Part shown: positions 45,371 to 54,204 of the stretch, piece after piece | Layout of the letters: the number at the start of each line of letters is the position of its first letter | Numbering within the stretch: the first letter of the stretch is position 1 | DNA from: Synechococcales cyanobacterium CNB | GTDB lineage: Bacteria; Planctomycetota; Phycisphaerae; Phycisphaerales; UBA1924 | Direction: 5' to 3' | NCBI GenBank assembly: GCA_030263455.1 | Contig: SZOZ01000008.1 | Span: 1 to 64,000 of the forward strand | DNA length: 64,000 nt | The notes under the pieces: model-generated | Told to the model about the DNA's origin: nothing | Databases searched by the model: none | Seen by the model: the letters and a program-made list of their open reading frames with translations, nothing else | Program-made: the position numbers and the translations under genes

Positions 45371-47050
45371 TCAGGTCTCCACGTGGATCCAGCGTTGGAG
45401 GAGGTTGGCGGCCGTCGCCGGGTCGTTGGCGAGCATCTCCTCGACCTTTTCGAGCACCTTCTTCGTTCGTACGGCGTCGTCGTTGAGTTCGATGCCGGTC
45501 ATGGCGGTGTCGCTCTCGTCGGCTTCGCCGATGATCTCGGTGTCGGTGACGAGCTTGGGGGGGATGCCGGCGAGTTCCTCGGCGTTGGGCATCGGGGCGG
45601 GCTTGCCTGAGCGTCGCACGAGCATGAGCATGAAACCGAGTGCCGCGACGGCGAGCGCGACGAGCAACCCCTTTTCGACGAGCGGCGCGACGCTCATGCC
45701 GCCTCCGCCTCCCGTCGCCAGCCCGCCGAGAAATCCGGCGGTCTGGGTTTCCGGGATGGCGAAGTCGATGGGGATCATGGTGACCACGACCTCGCCGGGG
45801 GTCACGCCGTCGGGCGAGGCAGCGGTGACGTGCGGCTCGACGCTGCGCACGATGGCGTCGCGTTCCTGGGCGAAGCGTGCGGTGATCTCCTCGTCTGTGG
45901 GTTCGTCGGCGGCGTCGGGCGCGCGGCCCCGCTTCACGAGAGCGGCGACGTAACTGCGGGGGATGTTGATCGATGCGGCGAGCCGGGTGGGCATGCCGCG
46001 CGGGTCGGAGAGGTTGGTGGTCTGGGTGCCGAAGCGAGTCTCGAACTCGGTCTCGTCGTCGGTCTGGGTGGAGGTCGAGGATGCGGCGCCGCTGCGGGAG
46101 ATGTCTGCACGGGTATTGGAGCGTACGCCCGGTTCCGCGCCGCGCGTCGCCCCGCCCTGTTCGATGGATGAACTCCGTTCTCGGACTGGCGCGGTCACTG
46201 TGCCCCGCTCGGATTCGAGGTACTTCACGGTCTGCGAGTTGACACGGGTGACGTCCACCTGGGCGGTGACCGCGATGGTCCTGCCCGGGACGTGCGCGAG
46301 GAGTTCGTCGATCTTGGTGCGCACCTGGTCCTCGACGCGGGCGGCGTGCTCGAGGTAGGTCGTGGGAAGGACGTCGTTCTTGTCGGTGGGGCGTCGCTGA
46401 CGGCCGACCGAGCCGTCGATGACGCGCACGCGCGTGACATCCAGCCCCGACCTCGCACCTGCGATCAGTTCGGCGATAGCGTCCACGGTTCCCTGGTCGA
46501 GGGGCTGGCCGGTGCGGGTGAAGACGGTGGCGGAGGCGGTGGGCTGGCGGACGCTGCGGCCGAAGCCGGTCGGTTCGGGGACGTCGAGGAGGACGGTCGC
46601 GTCGCGGACCGCACTGAAGCCTCGGATGACCCTGGCGAGTTCGTTCTGGAGGGCGATGAGGTAGAGCTGCTCGTTCTGCTGGCGTGAGAGGTGCAGGCCC
46701 TGCTTTTCGAGCATGTTGCGGAAGAGGATCGTGGTGTCGGCGGGGAGCGCCCCCTCCTGCGCGAGGGCGGCGAGCGCACCGGGGCGCTGGCCGGGCGGCA
46801 CCATGAGGCGGCCGTCGCGCATCTCGGCGGAGACGCCCGCGGCCTGGAGGACGCGGGCGGCCTGCTGCTGGTCGGCGGGTGAGGCTGAGCCGAGGAGTTC
46901 GACCATGCCGCCCGAACCCGCGTACTGGGCGACGAGGAAGAGCGACATGGCGGCGATGACGGCGAGGGAGCCGATGAGCAGCCGCTGACTGACGGTCAGC
47001 TTGCCGAGGTGCTCGCGCACGCGCTCGATGACTCTCCGCAACGGCTCCAT
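45371..47050 (-). CDS. fliF: Flagellar MS-ring protein FliF
   Basis: 559 residues from the ATG at 47050, preceded by GAGGAGG. Transmembrane helices at about 25-45 and 450-475 flank the periplasmic ring-building motifs, including LYLIALQNELARVIRGFSAV (about 135-154), a Ser/Thr-rich insertion (about 285-330) and a cytoplasmic FliG-binding tail. FliF founds the basal body. The gap of 205 bases to fliE shows no gene. Confidence 0.95.
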   Translation of the reverse strand: MEPLRRVIERVREHLGKLTVSQRLLIGSLAVIAAMSLFLVAQYAGSGGMVELLGSASPADQQQAARVLQAAGVSAEMRDGRLMVPPGQRPGALAALAQEGALPADTTILFRNMLEKQGLHLSRQQNEQLYLIALQNELARVIRGFSAVRDATVLLDVPEPTGFGRSVRQPTASATVFTRTGQPLDQGTVDAIAELIAGARSGLDVTRVRVIDGSVGRQRRPTDKNDVLPTTYLEHAARVEDQVRTKIDELLAHVPGRTIAVTAQVDVTRVNSQTVKYLESERGTVTAPVRERSSSIEQGGATRGAEPGVRSNTRADISRSGAASSTSTQTDDETEFETRFGTQTTNLSDPRGMPTRLAASINIPRSYVAALVKRGRAPDAADEPTDEEITARFAQERDAIVRSVEPHVTAASPDGVTPGEVVVTMIPIDFAIPETQTAGFLGGLATGGGGGMSVAPLVEKGLLVALAVAALGFMLMLVRRSGKPAPMPNAEELAGIPPKLVTDTEIIGEADESDTAMTGIELNDDAVRTKKVLEKVEEMLANDPATAANLLQRWIHVET

Positions 47051-47255
47051 CCGAGGGGCCTCCTCGCCGGGTCGAGATTCGCGCGATCCTCGCGCACCCA
47101 CGCGAACGCCGGACGGAGACAGGCGCCCGCAGGCCCCTAGGTTCGGCCCGAGCCGTGCCGTCGCGTGAAATTGCGCCGCGGAGCGCAGTCCGTGCGCCCC
47201 CGGCCGGATTCAGCCGAGCGCCGGAACCCGCGTCGCCCCTCAACGAGCGCGGTCG

Positions 47256-47570
47256 TCACGCCCGCATCTGCTTGATCTCCTCGTAGGCGGCCATGACCTT
47301 GTTGCGGACGGAGAGGAGCATCTTGAAGGCGGTCTCGGCCTTCTGCGTGGCCAGGATGACGCCCTCGAGATCGTCTCGACGGCCGGTCTGGAAGTCCTCG
47401 ACGGCCTTGGTGGCGTCCTGCTGGAGTTGGTCGACTTCCCGGAGGCTCTTGATGAGGGCATCCTTGAAGGACGGCGCGTTCGGGTCGTGCGGGCTGCCCG
47501 GCCCGGCAGGAGTGACGGGGCGAACCGGCTGCACGCCCGACGATCCGATCAGCCCCAGTGGGTCGGTCAT
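47256..47570 (-). CDS. fliE: Flagellar hook-basal body protein FliE
   Basis: 104 residues. The family C-terminal part is clear: FKDALIKSLREVDQLQQDA (about 35-53) and VRNKVMAAYEEIKQMRA at the end. FliE joins the MS ring to the rod. It follows flgC by 20 bases. Order flgB-flgC-fliE is universal. Confidence 0.94.
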   Translation of the reverse strand: MTDPLGLIGSSGVQPVRPVTPAGPGSPHDPNAPSFKDALIKSLREVDQLQQDATKAVEDFQTGRRDDLEGVILATQKAETAFKMLLSVRNKVMAAYEEIKQMRA

Positions 47571-47590
47571 GGCGACGGTTCCCTCCGTGT

Positions 47591-48007
47591 TCAGGCGAGC
47601 AGCCGCAACGCCTGTGCCATTGTGCTCTTGATTGCTTCTGCGGCGACGACGTTTGCCTCGTAGGCCCGGGCGGCTGCCATGGCGTTGACCTGCTCGGTCA
47701 CGCTGTCGATGTCCGGCACGTCAACATAGCCGTCGGCATCGGCGAAGGGGCTGTCGGGGTCGTGCTTTTTGCGCAGGGCGTTCTCGTCGATCTCGATGGA
47801 GGCGACGTGGACGCCGAGCCTTCGGCCCGCGGGTGTGGCGGCGTTCGGGTCGCCCGCCGCGAAATGGACGATGCGCTTGCGGAAGGGGTCGTATTCGCCC
47901 TTGGCATTGACGAGGGTGTCGCGGTTGGCGAGATTGGCGGCGATGACGTCCAGCCGGGTTCGCTGGGCGATCATGCCGCTGGTCGAGATGTCGAGACTGC
48001 CCCACAT
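47591..48007 (-). CDS. flgC: Flagellar basal body rod protein FlgC
   Basis: 138 residues. N-terminal DISTSGMIAQRTRLDVIAANLANRDT (two short segments, about 6-31) and C-terminal VNAMAAARAYEANVVAAEA (about 107-125) are the rod-protein signatures. FlgC is a proximal rod subunit exported through the gate. The central motif GYVDVPDID replaces the usual GYV..PNV. Confidence 0.95.
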   Translation of the reverse strand: MWGSLDISTSGMIAQRTRLDVIAANLANRDTLVNAKGEYDPFRKRIVHFAAGDPNAATPAGRRLGVHVASIEIDENALRKKHDPDSPFADADGYVDVPDIDSVTEQVNAMAAARAYEANVVAAEAIKSTMAQALRLLA

Positions 48008-48084
48008 GTGGCGTGCTTTCTGTGGTCGCTTCGGAAGCGTTCGGCCCGGGCGTGGCGTTGCCTGCCCCGGTCACGACTGTTCAA

Positions 48085-48522
48085 CTAGACCCGTTCCGCA
48101 ATTGCGGAGTGGATGACGTCCCTGTGTGCCCGGTAGAGGTCTGCCGCGACGCGGAAGGCGGCGGTGGTCTCGGCGAGGTTCTGCATGGTGCGTTCGAGGT
48201 CGCGGTTGTTGCGGTCGTGGGCGAGGACGCCGCCGCTGGGAGTGTGCGGGACGACCACGAGGCCGCGGCCCGGGGCGTGCTTGAGTTCTCTGGTTTCGCT
48301 CCAGGCGAGTTCCCCGTGCATCCCCCCGGTTCGCTGGCGTCGCCGGGCGATGGCACGGTCGAGAGCGGTACGGAAGGCATCGACAGAGGCGTCTTTCTGG
48401 ACGAAGTCCGGCGTGTCGAGGTTGGCGATGTTGTGCGCGATGATGCGCTGCCGCTGCGCGGCGAAGCGCATGGTCATCTCCAGGCTGGGCAAGGCTCCCG
48501 CGTTGGTGAGTTGTGCGATCAC
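48085..48522 (-). CDS. flgB: Flagellar basal body rod protein FlgB
   Basis: 145 residues. The rod motif RIIAHNIANLDTPDF (about 26-40) is clear. The GTG at 48522 keeps the family spacing of about 31 residues before this motif; an ATG at residue 18 has a better ribosome site but would leave too short an N-terminus. A sigma-54 promoter match ends 14 bases before the GTG, implying a nearly leaderless message. First gene of the structural flagellar run. Confidence 0.92.
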   Translation of the reverse strand: MIAQLTNAGALPSLEMTMRFAAQRQRIIAHNIANLDTPDFVQKDASVDAFRTALDRAIARRRQRTGGMHGELAWSETRELKHAPGRGLVVVPHTPSGGVLAHDRNNRDLERTMQNLAETTAAFRVAADLYRAHRDVIHSAIAERV

Positions 48523-48536
48523 GCTGTCGCGCCCCC

Positions 48537-48552
48537 AGCAATCGGCGGACCA
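48537..48552 (-). promoter_or_regulatory. Candidate sigma-54 promoter of the flgB operon
   Basis: On the minus strand TGGTCC-GCCGA-TTGCT matches the -24/-12 consensus TGGCAC-N5-TTGCW; GG and GC are spaced by the required ten bases. It lies between the sigma-54 activator gene's end... upstream of flgB, in the only intergenic gap there. Expected transcription start is near 48526, four bases before the GTG. The adjacent NtrC-type activator makes the site plausible. Confidence 0.6.
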
Positions 48553-48589
48553 CTACGCCGCCTCGGCACTGCGACTTCGACTGTGTCCC

Positions 48590-50062
48590 TCACAGGCTTG
48601 CCTCGACGAGTTGCATTTCCTTCCACTTCTTGAGTTTGAGGCCAAGGGTTCGGACGCCGATGCCGAGAGTGCGTGCGGTCTTCTGGCGGTGTCCGTTGAA
48701 TCGGCGGAGGGTGCCGACGATGACCTCTCGCTCGATCTCCTCGAGGGTTCGCTCTTCTGTGGTGACGGCGTGGTGGCCGTTGGCGTGGGCGGGCTTTGGC
48801 TCAAAGATGGGCACGCCGCGGGGGACGGATGCGGGGATGGCGCTTCCGAGCCACGGCTCGACGAGAGCGGCGCCGATGTTGCCTCCGATTTCCTCGCCCA
48901 TTCGTTCGCGAGCAGCGAGGAGGACAACGGCGCGTTCGCAGACGTTCATGAGTTCGCGCACGTTGCCGGGCCACTCGTAGTGGGCGAGGAGGGCGAGGGC
49001 GTCGTCGTCGAAGCGCATGGGCCTGCCGCACTCTCGGCGGCCGAAGGCTGCGGAGAAGTGCGAGGCGAGTTCGGGGACGTCTTCGAGGCGCTCGCGCAGG
49101 GGGGGGACGCGGATGGGGAGGACGTTCAGCCTGAAGAAGAGGTCCTGCCGGAAGGCGCCTTCGGCGACGGACTGGGGGAGGTCGCGGTTGCTGGTGGCGA
49201 CGAGGCGGACGTCGACGCCGATGGTGACGCTGGAGCCGACGCGCTCGAAGGCCCGTTCCTGGAGGACGCGGAGAAGTTTGGCCTGGACCTGGGGGCTGAC
49301 CTCGGAGACTTCGTCGAGGAGGAGTGTGCCGGCGTCGGCGAGTTCGAACCTGCCCTTGCGGAGTTTGTCCGCGCCTGTGAATGCGCCGCGTTCGTGGCCG
49401 AAGAGTTCGCTTTCGAGGAGTGACTCGCTGAGCGCGGCGCAGTTGACGGCGAGGAAGGGTCCGGCGGCGCGTCCGCTGAGTTCGTGGATGGCTCTGGCGA
49501 CGACTTCCTTGCCGGAACCGGACTCGCCGGTGATGAGGACGGTGCCCTGGGAGCCCGCGACAGCCTCGACCTGCTGGCGGACGCGGCGCATGGCGTGTGA
49601 GGAGCCGATGAGGCGTGCGAGGCCGCGCGGCGTGCCGACGGTGTCTGCCTGGCGGGCTGAGGCCGCCCCGACGCGGAGGACGGCGTTCTCGCGGACGACG
49701 CGGGCGTGCGCGACGGCGCGCTTGATGACGATGAGGAGTTCGTCGCCCTCGAAGGGCTTGGTGACGTAGTCGAACGCGCCGAGTTTCATGGCCTGTACGG
49801 CGGTCTCGACGGTGCCGAAGGCGGTCATCACGACAACGGGCAGGTCGTCGTCGATGCTCCTGATGCCTTCGAGGAGTTCGAGGCCTGAGAGGCCGGGCAT
49901 GCGGAGGTCGGTGAGGACGGCGTCCGGTCGGCGACGGGCGACGAGGTCGAGGGCTTCTTGGCCGCCTGCGGCGCAGACGACAGTGAAGCCGGCCCTCGTG
50001 AGCGTGGAAGCCACGCTGTCGCGCATCATTTCCTTGTCGTCAACCACGAGGATGGTGCTCAT
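48590..50062 (-). CDS. Sigma-54 dependent response regulator (FleR/FlgR-like)
   Basis: 490 residues from the ATG at 50062. Receiver domain with Asp52 in LTDLRMP (1-120), AAA+ domain (about 150-385) with Walker A GESGSGKE (179-186) and the sigma-54 contact loop GAFTGA (226-231), and a C-terminal Fis-type helix-turn-helix (about 445-485). It should activate sigma-54 promoters once phosphorylated by the adjacent kinase, whose stop it overlaps by four bases (ATGA). Located just before flgB, it is the likely master activator of the locus. Confidence 0.94.
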   Translation of the reverse strand: MSTILVVDDKEMMRDSVASTLTRAGFTVVCAAGGQEALDLVARRRPDAVLTDLRMPGLSGLELLEGIRSIDDDLPVVVMTAFGTVETAVQAMKLGAFDYVTKPFEGDELLIVIKRAVAHARVVRENAVLRVGAASARQADTVGTPRGLARLIGSSHAMRRVRQQVEAVAGSQGTVLITGESGSGKEVVARAIHELSGRAAGPFLAVNCAALSESLLESELFGHERGAFTGADKLRKGRFELADAGTLLLDEVSEVSPQVQAKLLRVLQERAFERVGSSVTIGVDVRLVATSNRDLPQSVAEGAFRQDLFFRLNVLPIRVPPLRERLEDVPELASHFSAAFGRRECGRPMRFDDDALALLAHYEWPGNVRELMNVCERAVVLLAARERMGEEIGGNIGAALVEPWLGSAIPASVPRGVPIFEPKPAHANGHHAVTTEERTLEEIEREVIVGTLRRFNGHRQKTARTLGIGVRTLGLKLKKWKEMQLVEASL

Positions 50063-51048
50063 TGTCGCTGCTCCTGATTGGCTTGATTCGCTGATCCCTC
50101 GCAAGCCGTACCCGGCACCACGAGTTCCACGGTGGCGCCGGGGGGAGGGTCGTTGTTTCGCACGGAGACGCGTCCGCCGTGCGCGTCGATGATTCGATGA
50201 ACGATCGCCAGCCCGAGGCCGGTGCCGGTGGGCCTGGTGGTGAAGAAGGGGTTGAACATGCGCTCGACGACGCCCGGACCGACTCCGGGGCCGGTGTCGC
50301 GGACGACGAGGGCGACGGCGTCGGCGCGTCCCTCGGGGCGCAGGCGGGCGGGTCGCACGCCGAGGGCGAGGACGCGCGGATCTGCGGCGGAATCCGCCAT
50401 GGCTTCGCAGGCGTTGCGGATGACGTTCACGAGGGCACGGTGCATGAGTTCGGGGTCGCAACGGACAGCGGGGGGCGCGCTCGCGAGGTCGTCGCGCCGG
50501 ATGCTCACGCCCGTGGCGTGGGGGATGCATTCTTCGAGCGCGCGGGCGAGGAGGTCGGTCGCGTCGGCGTCGGTGAAGCGGGGTCGGACCTCGCCGGCGA
50601 AGGCGAGGACGTCGTGGACGACGGCGTTCAGGCCGCGGACCGCGCGGGAGATGCGCCCCGCGACGCAGCGCTGCTCGGGGCGATCGGCGAGGTCCTCCTC
50701 GAGCGATCGGGCGTAGAGGCCGATCGCGCCGAGGGGATTGCGTATCTCGTGGGCGATGCCCGCGGCCATCTCGCCCAGCGCCGCGAGACGGCGGGACCGT
50801 TCGAGCGCGCCGTTGGCCTCGCTGAGTTCGCGGTTGAGCCTCGCCACCTCGTCGCGGAGTCGATCGTGCGACGACTGGAGTTTCGCGGTGACCTCGTTGA
50901 ACGCGGCGAGCAGTTCGGCGAGGTCTGCGGGCGCGAGTGATCCCGCTGCCTGGGGCGCGGCGGCGTGCGCCTGGGGCGGGGCGTTTCCGGGCACGGACTT
51001 CCGCCCCCCCCCCGCGGCTCCTGGCTCGGCCTGGATCGCCGTCGTCAC
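50059..51048 (-). CDS. Soluble histidine kinase (FleS/FlgS-like)
   Basis: 329 residues from the GTG at 51048, with GGAGGG upstream. No transmembrane segment; a coiled coil at about 45-90 leads to the H box LGEMAAGIAHEIRNPLGA (His100), then N box VIRNACEAM, G1 DTGPGVG and G2 GTGLGLAI. It should phosphorylate the following activator. Cytoplasmic location agrees with FleS/FlgS, which sense export-apparatus state. A ten-base G tract (51004-51013) lies in codons 12-16 near the start and could make the gene prone to frameshift. Confidence 0.92.
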   Translation of the reverse strand: MTTAIQAEPGAAGGGRKSVPGNAPPQAHAAAPQAAGSLAPADLAELLAAFNEVTAKLQSSHDRLRDEVARLNRELSEANGALERSRRLAALGEMAAGIAHEIRNPLGAIGLYARSLEEDLADRPEQRCVAGRISRAVRGLNAVVHDVLAFAGEVRPRFTDADATDLLARALEECIPHATGVSIRRDDLASAPPAVRCDPELMHRALVNVIRNACEAMADSAADPRVLALGVRPARLRPEGRADAVALVVRDTGPGVGPGVVERMFNPFFTTRPTGTGLGLAIVHRIIDAHGGRVSVRNNDPPPGATVELVVPGTACEGSANQANQEQRQ

Positions 51049-51050
51049 GC

Positions 51051-51539
51051 TCAACCCTCCACGTCCTGGAATCGTGGTGCGGCAGCGGGTTCCGGCGTTG
51101 CGTACGCCTCGGCCGCTCCGCGCGCTCGCCTGAGCGTGGTGACTTCGCCCGCGATCGCCGTTCGGCGTTCCTCCAGGACCTGCCGGTCGGCGTCGTCGCG
51201 CGCGGCGATTGCGGCGGCGAGTTCGGCGAGGGCGTTGAGCCGCTCGCGGACCTCGTCGCGTCGGTTCATGGGGAGGCGTTCGAGCATGGAGTCCCAACCG
51301 CGGCGGATGGGGCGGAGTTGCTCGCCGAGTCGTTCGAGTTGCTCGATGACTTCCTGTCGTTCGCCGAGGACGCCGAGCAGGCGGTCGGTGTCGCCGGCGC
51401 CGACGGCCTCGCGCTGGGAGCGGCTGAGGGAGTCGAGTCTGCGGAAGAGAGCGAGCTGCCGGTCGAGGGCTTCGACGACGCGCGAGGCGAGGCGTTCGCC
51501 GTCGAGGCCGCTGTCCCATTCTGTTTGGCGTGGGGTCAT
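51051..51539 (-). CDS. FlgN-like flagellar export chaperone
   Basis: 162 residues, nearly all helical and charged, with heptad-like Leu/Arg/Glu pattern (about 15-145). Size and helicity fit the FlgN/FliT-type chaperones that escort hook-associated proteins, and it lies inside a flagellar unit, but primary similarity is weak. It is followed two bases later by the kinase gene. An alternative is a generic coiled-coil protein. Confidence 0.62.
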   Translation of the reverse strand: MTPRQTEWDSGLDGERLASRVVEALDRQLALFRRLDSLSRSQREAVGAGDTDRLLGVLGERQEVIEQLERLGEQLRPIRRGWDSMLERLPMNRRDEVRERLNALAELAAAIAARDDADRQVLEERRTAIAGEVTTLRRARGAAEAYATPEPAAAPRFQDVEG

Positions 51540-51564
51540 CCGTGACCTTCTTCCTGCCGTGCTC

Positions 51565-54024
51565 CTACGGCCCGACGGAGGACCGGCGATCGGTCGCCAT
51601 GCGGTCCAGTTCCATGGTCGAGTTCAGCCAGCGTTCCCAGTCCTGTCGCGACATGGGGAGGTAGGGGTCGTCCCATGCCTCGTCGGGGAGGCTTTCGAAG
51701 AATCGGCGAGCTCGCTCGTTGCTGGTGCGCGCGAGTTCCACTTCTCCCTTTGCCATGTGGGCGTTGACGATCTGCACGAGCGCGACGAGCGAGGCGGGGT
51801 CGCGGGGGTAGCGGTCGCGCGCGGCGGTGTAGTGGCGGATCGCGCTCTCGAACTCGCCGAGTTCCATGGCGCAATCGCCGAGATAGAGGTAGGCGTTGCG
51901 GAGTTGGACCTCGTCCACGATCGTGCGGCGGCCCGGCTCGACGGCCTCCAGCCCCGCGCGGGCCTCCTCGAAAAGGGCGAGGGCGCGGAAGAGGTAGTCC
52001 TCGCGCAGGCGGGCGAGTTCGCGGGCGCGGACGCTGGGCATGGCCTCGCGGGCGGTTTCCTCGGCGATCTCGCCGGCGAGCAGGCGGTAGGAGTCCGCGA
52101 GGCGGTAACGGACGGCGTTCGTGGCGGGATCGTCGGGGAATCGGCGGGCGGCTTCTTCCAGGCGTTCGACGGCGTCCCGGTATCGTCGCGCGTTGTAGAG
52201 GTATGACCCGAGCTCGATGAGCGCGTCGCGGTAGGCCGCGGACTCGGAGTCGCCCAGTTCGCCGTGGACAACGGCGACGAGGAGTTCCTCGGCCTCTGCG
52301 TCGTTGTCCGGGTCGGCGTCGCCGAGGAGGGATTGCGCGAGGGGGACATAGGCGGCGTCCGCCCAGGGGCCGACGCCCTTGGCCTCCCTCTTGTCATTGA
52401 TGAGCGAGCGGAACTCATCGGCGGCGGCGGCGATCTCTCCCATCGCCTGGAAGCAGCGTGCGAGCCTGAAGCGGGCCTCTGCCTGTCGCGGGTCGTCGGG
52501 GAAGCCGGAGGCGTACTCGCGGAATCGGAGGATCGCCCGCTCACGGTCGCCGCCGCGGTCGAAGGAATCGGCGGCGAGCCAGAGGGAGCGTGCGTAGGCG
52601 TCGTTGTCTGCGAGGACGACGCGGTTCATGTGCTCGGCGTAGTAGCCGCCGGCCTTGAGGAGGTGCTGCTGGGCCTGGCGGCGTGTCGCCAAGTCCGCGC
52701 TGGCGCCGGCGGCGGCTTCGATCTCGTCTGCGGCTCGACGGTGCGCCTCGGCCAGGGCGAGCAGCACGTCCGCGGTGGCTTCGTCGATGGTGTAGAGCGA
52801 CTCGGCGAGGTGGGCGTAGCGCATCGCGCCGGCGGTGTCGCCGCCGAAGTAGCGCTCGCCGTAGCGGGCGAGGAGGCTCTGGGTTACGCGAGATCGGGCG
52901 GGATCGCCGTCGGGCGCGCGGCGCACGGCTTCGACGAGCCGCTCGTAGGTTTCGAGGGCGGCGGCGTCCTCGCCGAGCGTGCAGCGCGTCTCGGCGAGTC
53001 CGAGCAGAGCCGGCGCGAGAAGCGGCGTGAGTTCCCACTCTCCGGCGAGAGTGGCGTAGCGGTCTCTTGCGGAGGCGGTGTCGCCGCGCGCGGCCTCGGC
53101 CTCGGCGGTCAGCAGTTCCGCGCGACCACGGCGCAGGTCCAGCCCGCTGAGCATCGACGACGCCCGCTCGAACTGCTTGACGGCTTCGTCGAGCTCGCCC
53201 AGGCGGAAATGCCCCACGCCGAGGAGATAGTAGAGTTCGCCGAGTTCGGGCGAGTCGGCGACGCGGACCCGCAGGCGCACGATCGCCTGGACGAGCCGCG
53301 TGACGGCCTCCTCCAGGCTCCCCTGCGCGATGCGGACTTCCGCCTGCCGCGCGAGACACCACAACTGGTCCTCGATCGGGAGGTCCGGCTCGGCGAGCAG
53401 CCGCGACACGAGTTGTACCGCGCGATCGTGGTCCGGGGGGTCGCGTTCGAGCGATCGCTCGACAACGCGCCGGATCACCCGCCGGCGAAGATCGGACTGA
53501 TGCTCGGACAACGCTTCGGCGCGGCGGAGGGCCTCGTCCGGAGCGTCGAGGCTCAGATACGTCTCGGCAAGGGCGTAGACGTCGCCCGGTTCGAGGGCCG
53601 CGCCGTAGCGCTCGGCTTCGAGGTACGCCGCGGCGATGTTGCGGTTGTTCTGCTCGACGTCCGCGCCGAGGGCCTTCTGTGCCCCGTGGAGGGCGCGAGC
53701 CATGAGGAGGTGATAGCGCGCGTGGGCGGCGGCACTGACCTGCTCATCGCCGAGGTGGGGGTAGACCTCGCGGTTCAGGAGGGTAACAGCTTCGGCGTGC
53801 CGCTCGTGGGCGATCAGGGTCTCGGCATCGGTCAAGGGTCCGCCGAGTTGCGGGCCGGGTGCCCGGAGGACCGCGGTCACGATCCCGCCGGCGAGCAGGA
53901 GCAGGGCGACGACAAGGAGCCAGACCTGCCACGAGCCTCGGAGTGCGTCACGAAGCCGCTCGGTTCCTGAACGCTCGGGGGTAACTTGATCCTGCTCCAC
54001 CCGGTCCTCCGGCACGAGAGCCAC
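51565..54024 (-). CDS. Membrane-anchored TPR-repeat protein
   Basis: 819 residues from the GTG at 54024, chosen because AAGGAG lies seven bases upstream. A charged cytoplasmic N-terminus (about 1-30), one transmembrane helix with SWQVWLLVVALLLLAGGIV (about 33-51), and then about 15 helical hairpins of the TPR type to the end (motifs such as GELDEAVKQFERA and ARRYRDAVERLEEAARRFPDD). The repeat domain should lie in the periplasm. No enzyme motif. It heads the minus-strand unit leading to the FlgN-like and kinase genes, 25 bases before the former, so it may be a lineage-specific flagellar or envelope scaffold. Confidence 0.8.
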   Translation of the reverse strand: MALVPEDRVEQDQVTPERSGTERLRDALRGSWQVWLLVVALLLLAGGIVTAVLRAPGPQLGGPLTDAETLIAHERHAEAVTLLNREVYPHLGDEQVSAAAHARYHLLMARALHGAQKALGADVEQNNRNIAAAYLEAERYGAALEPGDVYALAETYLSLDAPDEALRRAEALSEHQSDLRRRVIRRVVERSLERDPPDHDRAVQLVSRLLAEPDLPIEDQLWCLARQAEVRIAQGSLEEAVTRLVQAIVRLRVRVADSPELGELYYLLGVGHFRLGELDEAVKQFERASSMLSGLDLRRGRAELLTAEAEAARGDTASARDRYATLAGEWELTPLLAPALLGLAETRCTLGEDAAALETYERLVEAVRRAPDGDPARSRVTQSLLARYGERYFGGDTAGAMRYAHLAESLYTIDEATADVLLALAEAHRRAADEIEAAAGASADLATRRQAQQHLLKAGGYYAEHMNRVVLADNDAYARSLWLAADSFDRGGDRERAILRFREYASGFPDDPRQAEARFRLARCFQAMGEIAAAADEFRSLINDKREAKGVGPWADAAYVPLAQSLLGDADPDNDAEAEELLVAVVHGELGDSESAAYRDALIELGSYLYNARRYRDAVERLEEAARRFPDDPATNAVRYRLADSYRLLAGEIAEETAREAMPSVRARELARLREDYLFRALALFEEARAGLEAVEPGRRTIVDEVQLRNAYLYLGDCAMELGEFESAIRHYTAARDRYPRDPASLVALVQIVNAHMAKGEVELARTSNERARRFFESLPDEAWDDPYLPMSRQDWERWLNSTMELDRMATDRRSSVGP

Positions 54025-54052
54025 AGGCCGACTCCTTCGGCCTGTCTTCCCT

Positions 54053-54137
54053 GAGACGGGGCCTGGAAGGCCCCGCCCCGCGGAGACTGGGCCTGGAAAG
54101 CCCGGCCCCACGGGGAGACCCCGCCCCGTGACGGGAT
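54053..54137. repeat. Tandem imperfect palindromic repeats of about 30 bases
   Basis: Three units starting GAGAC at 54053, 54083 and 54115. The first holds the hairpin GGGGCCT-GGA-AGGCCCC, the second GGGCCT-GGA-AAGCCC with one mismatch, and the third only a partial copy. They fill the 180-base gap upstream of the TPR gene. They could be remnants of a dispersed palindromic element or a transcript-end structure; no T-tract follows. Confidence 0.6.
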
Positions 54138-54204
54138 AGCCCGATCGCGCATGTATCGGGCCTTGGAACGCGCAAACTTGACCTGTTCTCAACCTACAAA
54201 GGGA

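Noticed and set aside
45159-47243. 694-codon minus-strand frame overlapping fliF and part of fliG
   Set aside because: Arg/Pro-rich composition, no domain; fliF in another frame explains the sequence.
47051-47255. GG-N10-GC sequence (CGGCAC-N5-GGGCC) before fliF as a sigma-54 site
   Set aside because: The TT of the -12 element is replaced by GG, so the match is poor.
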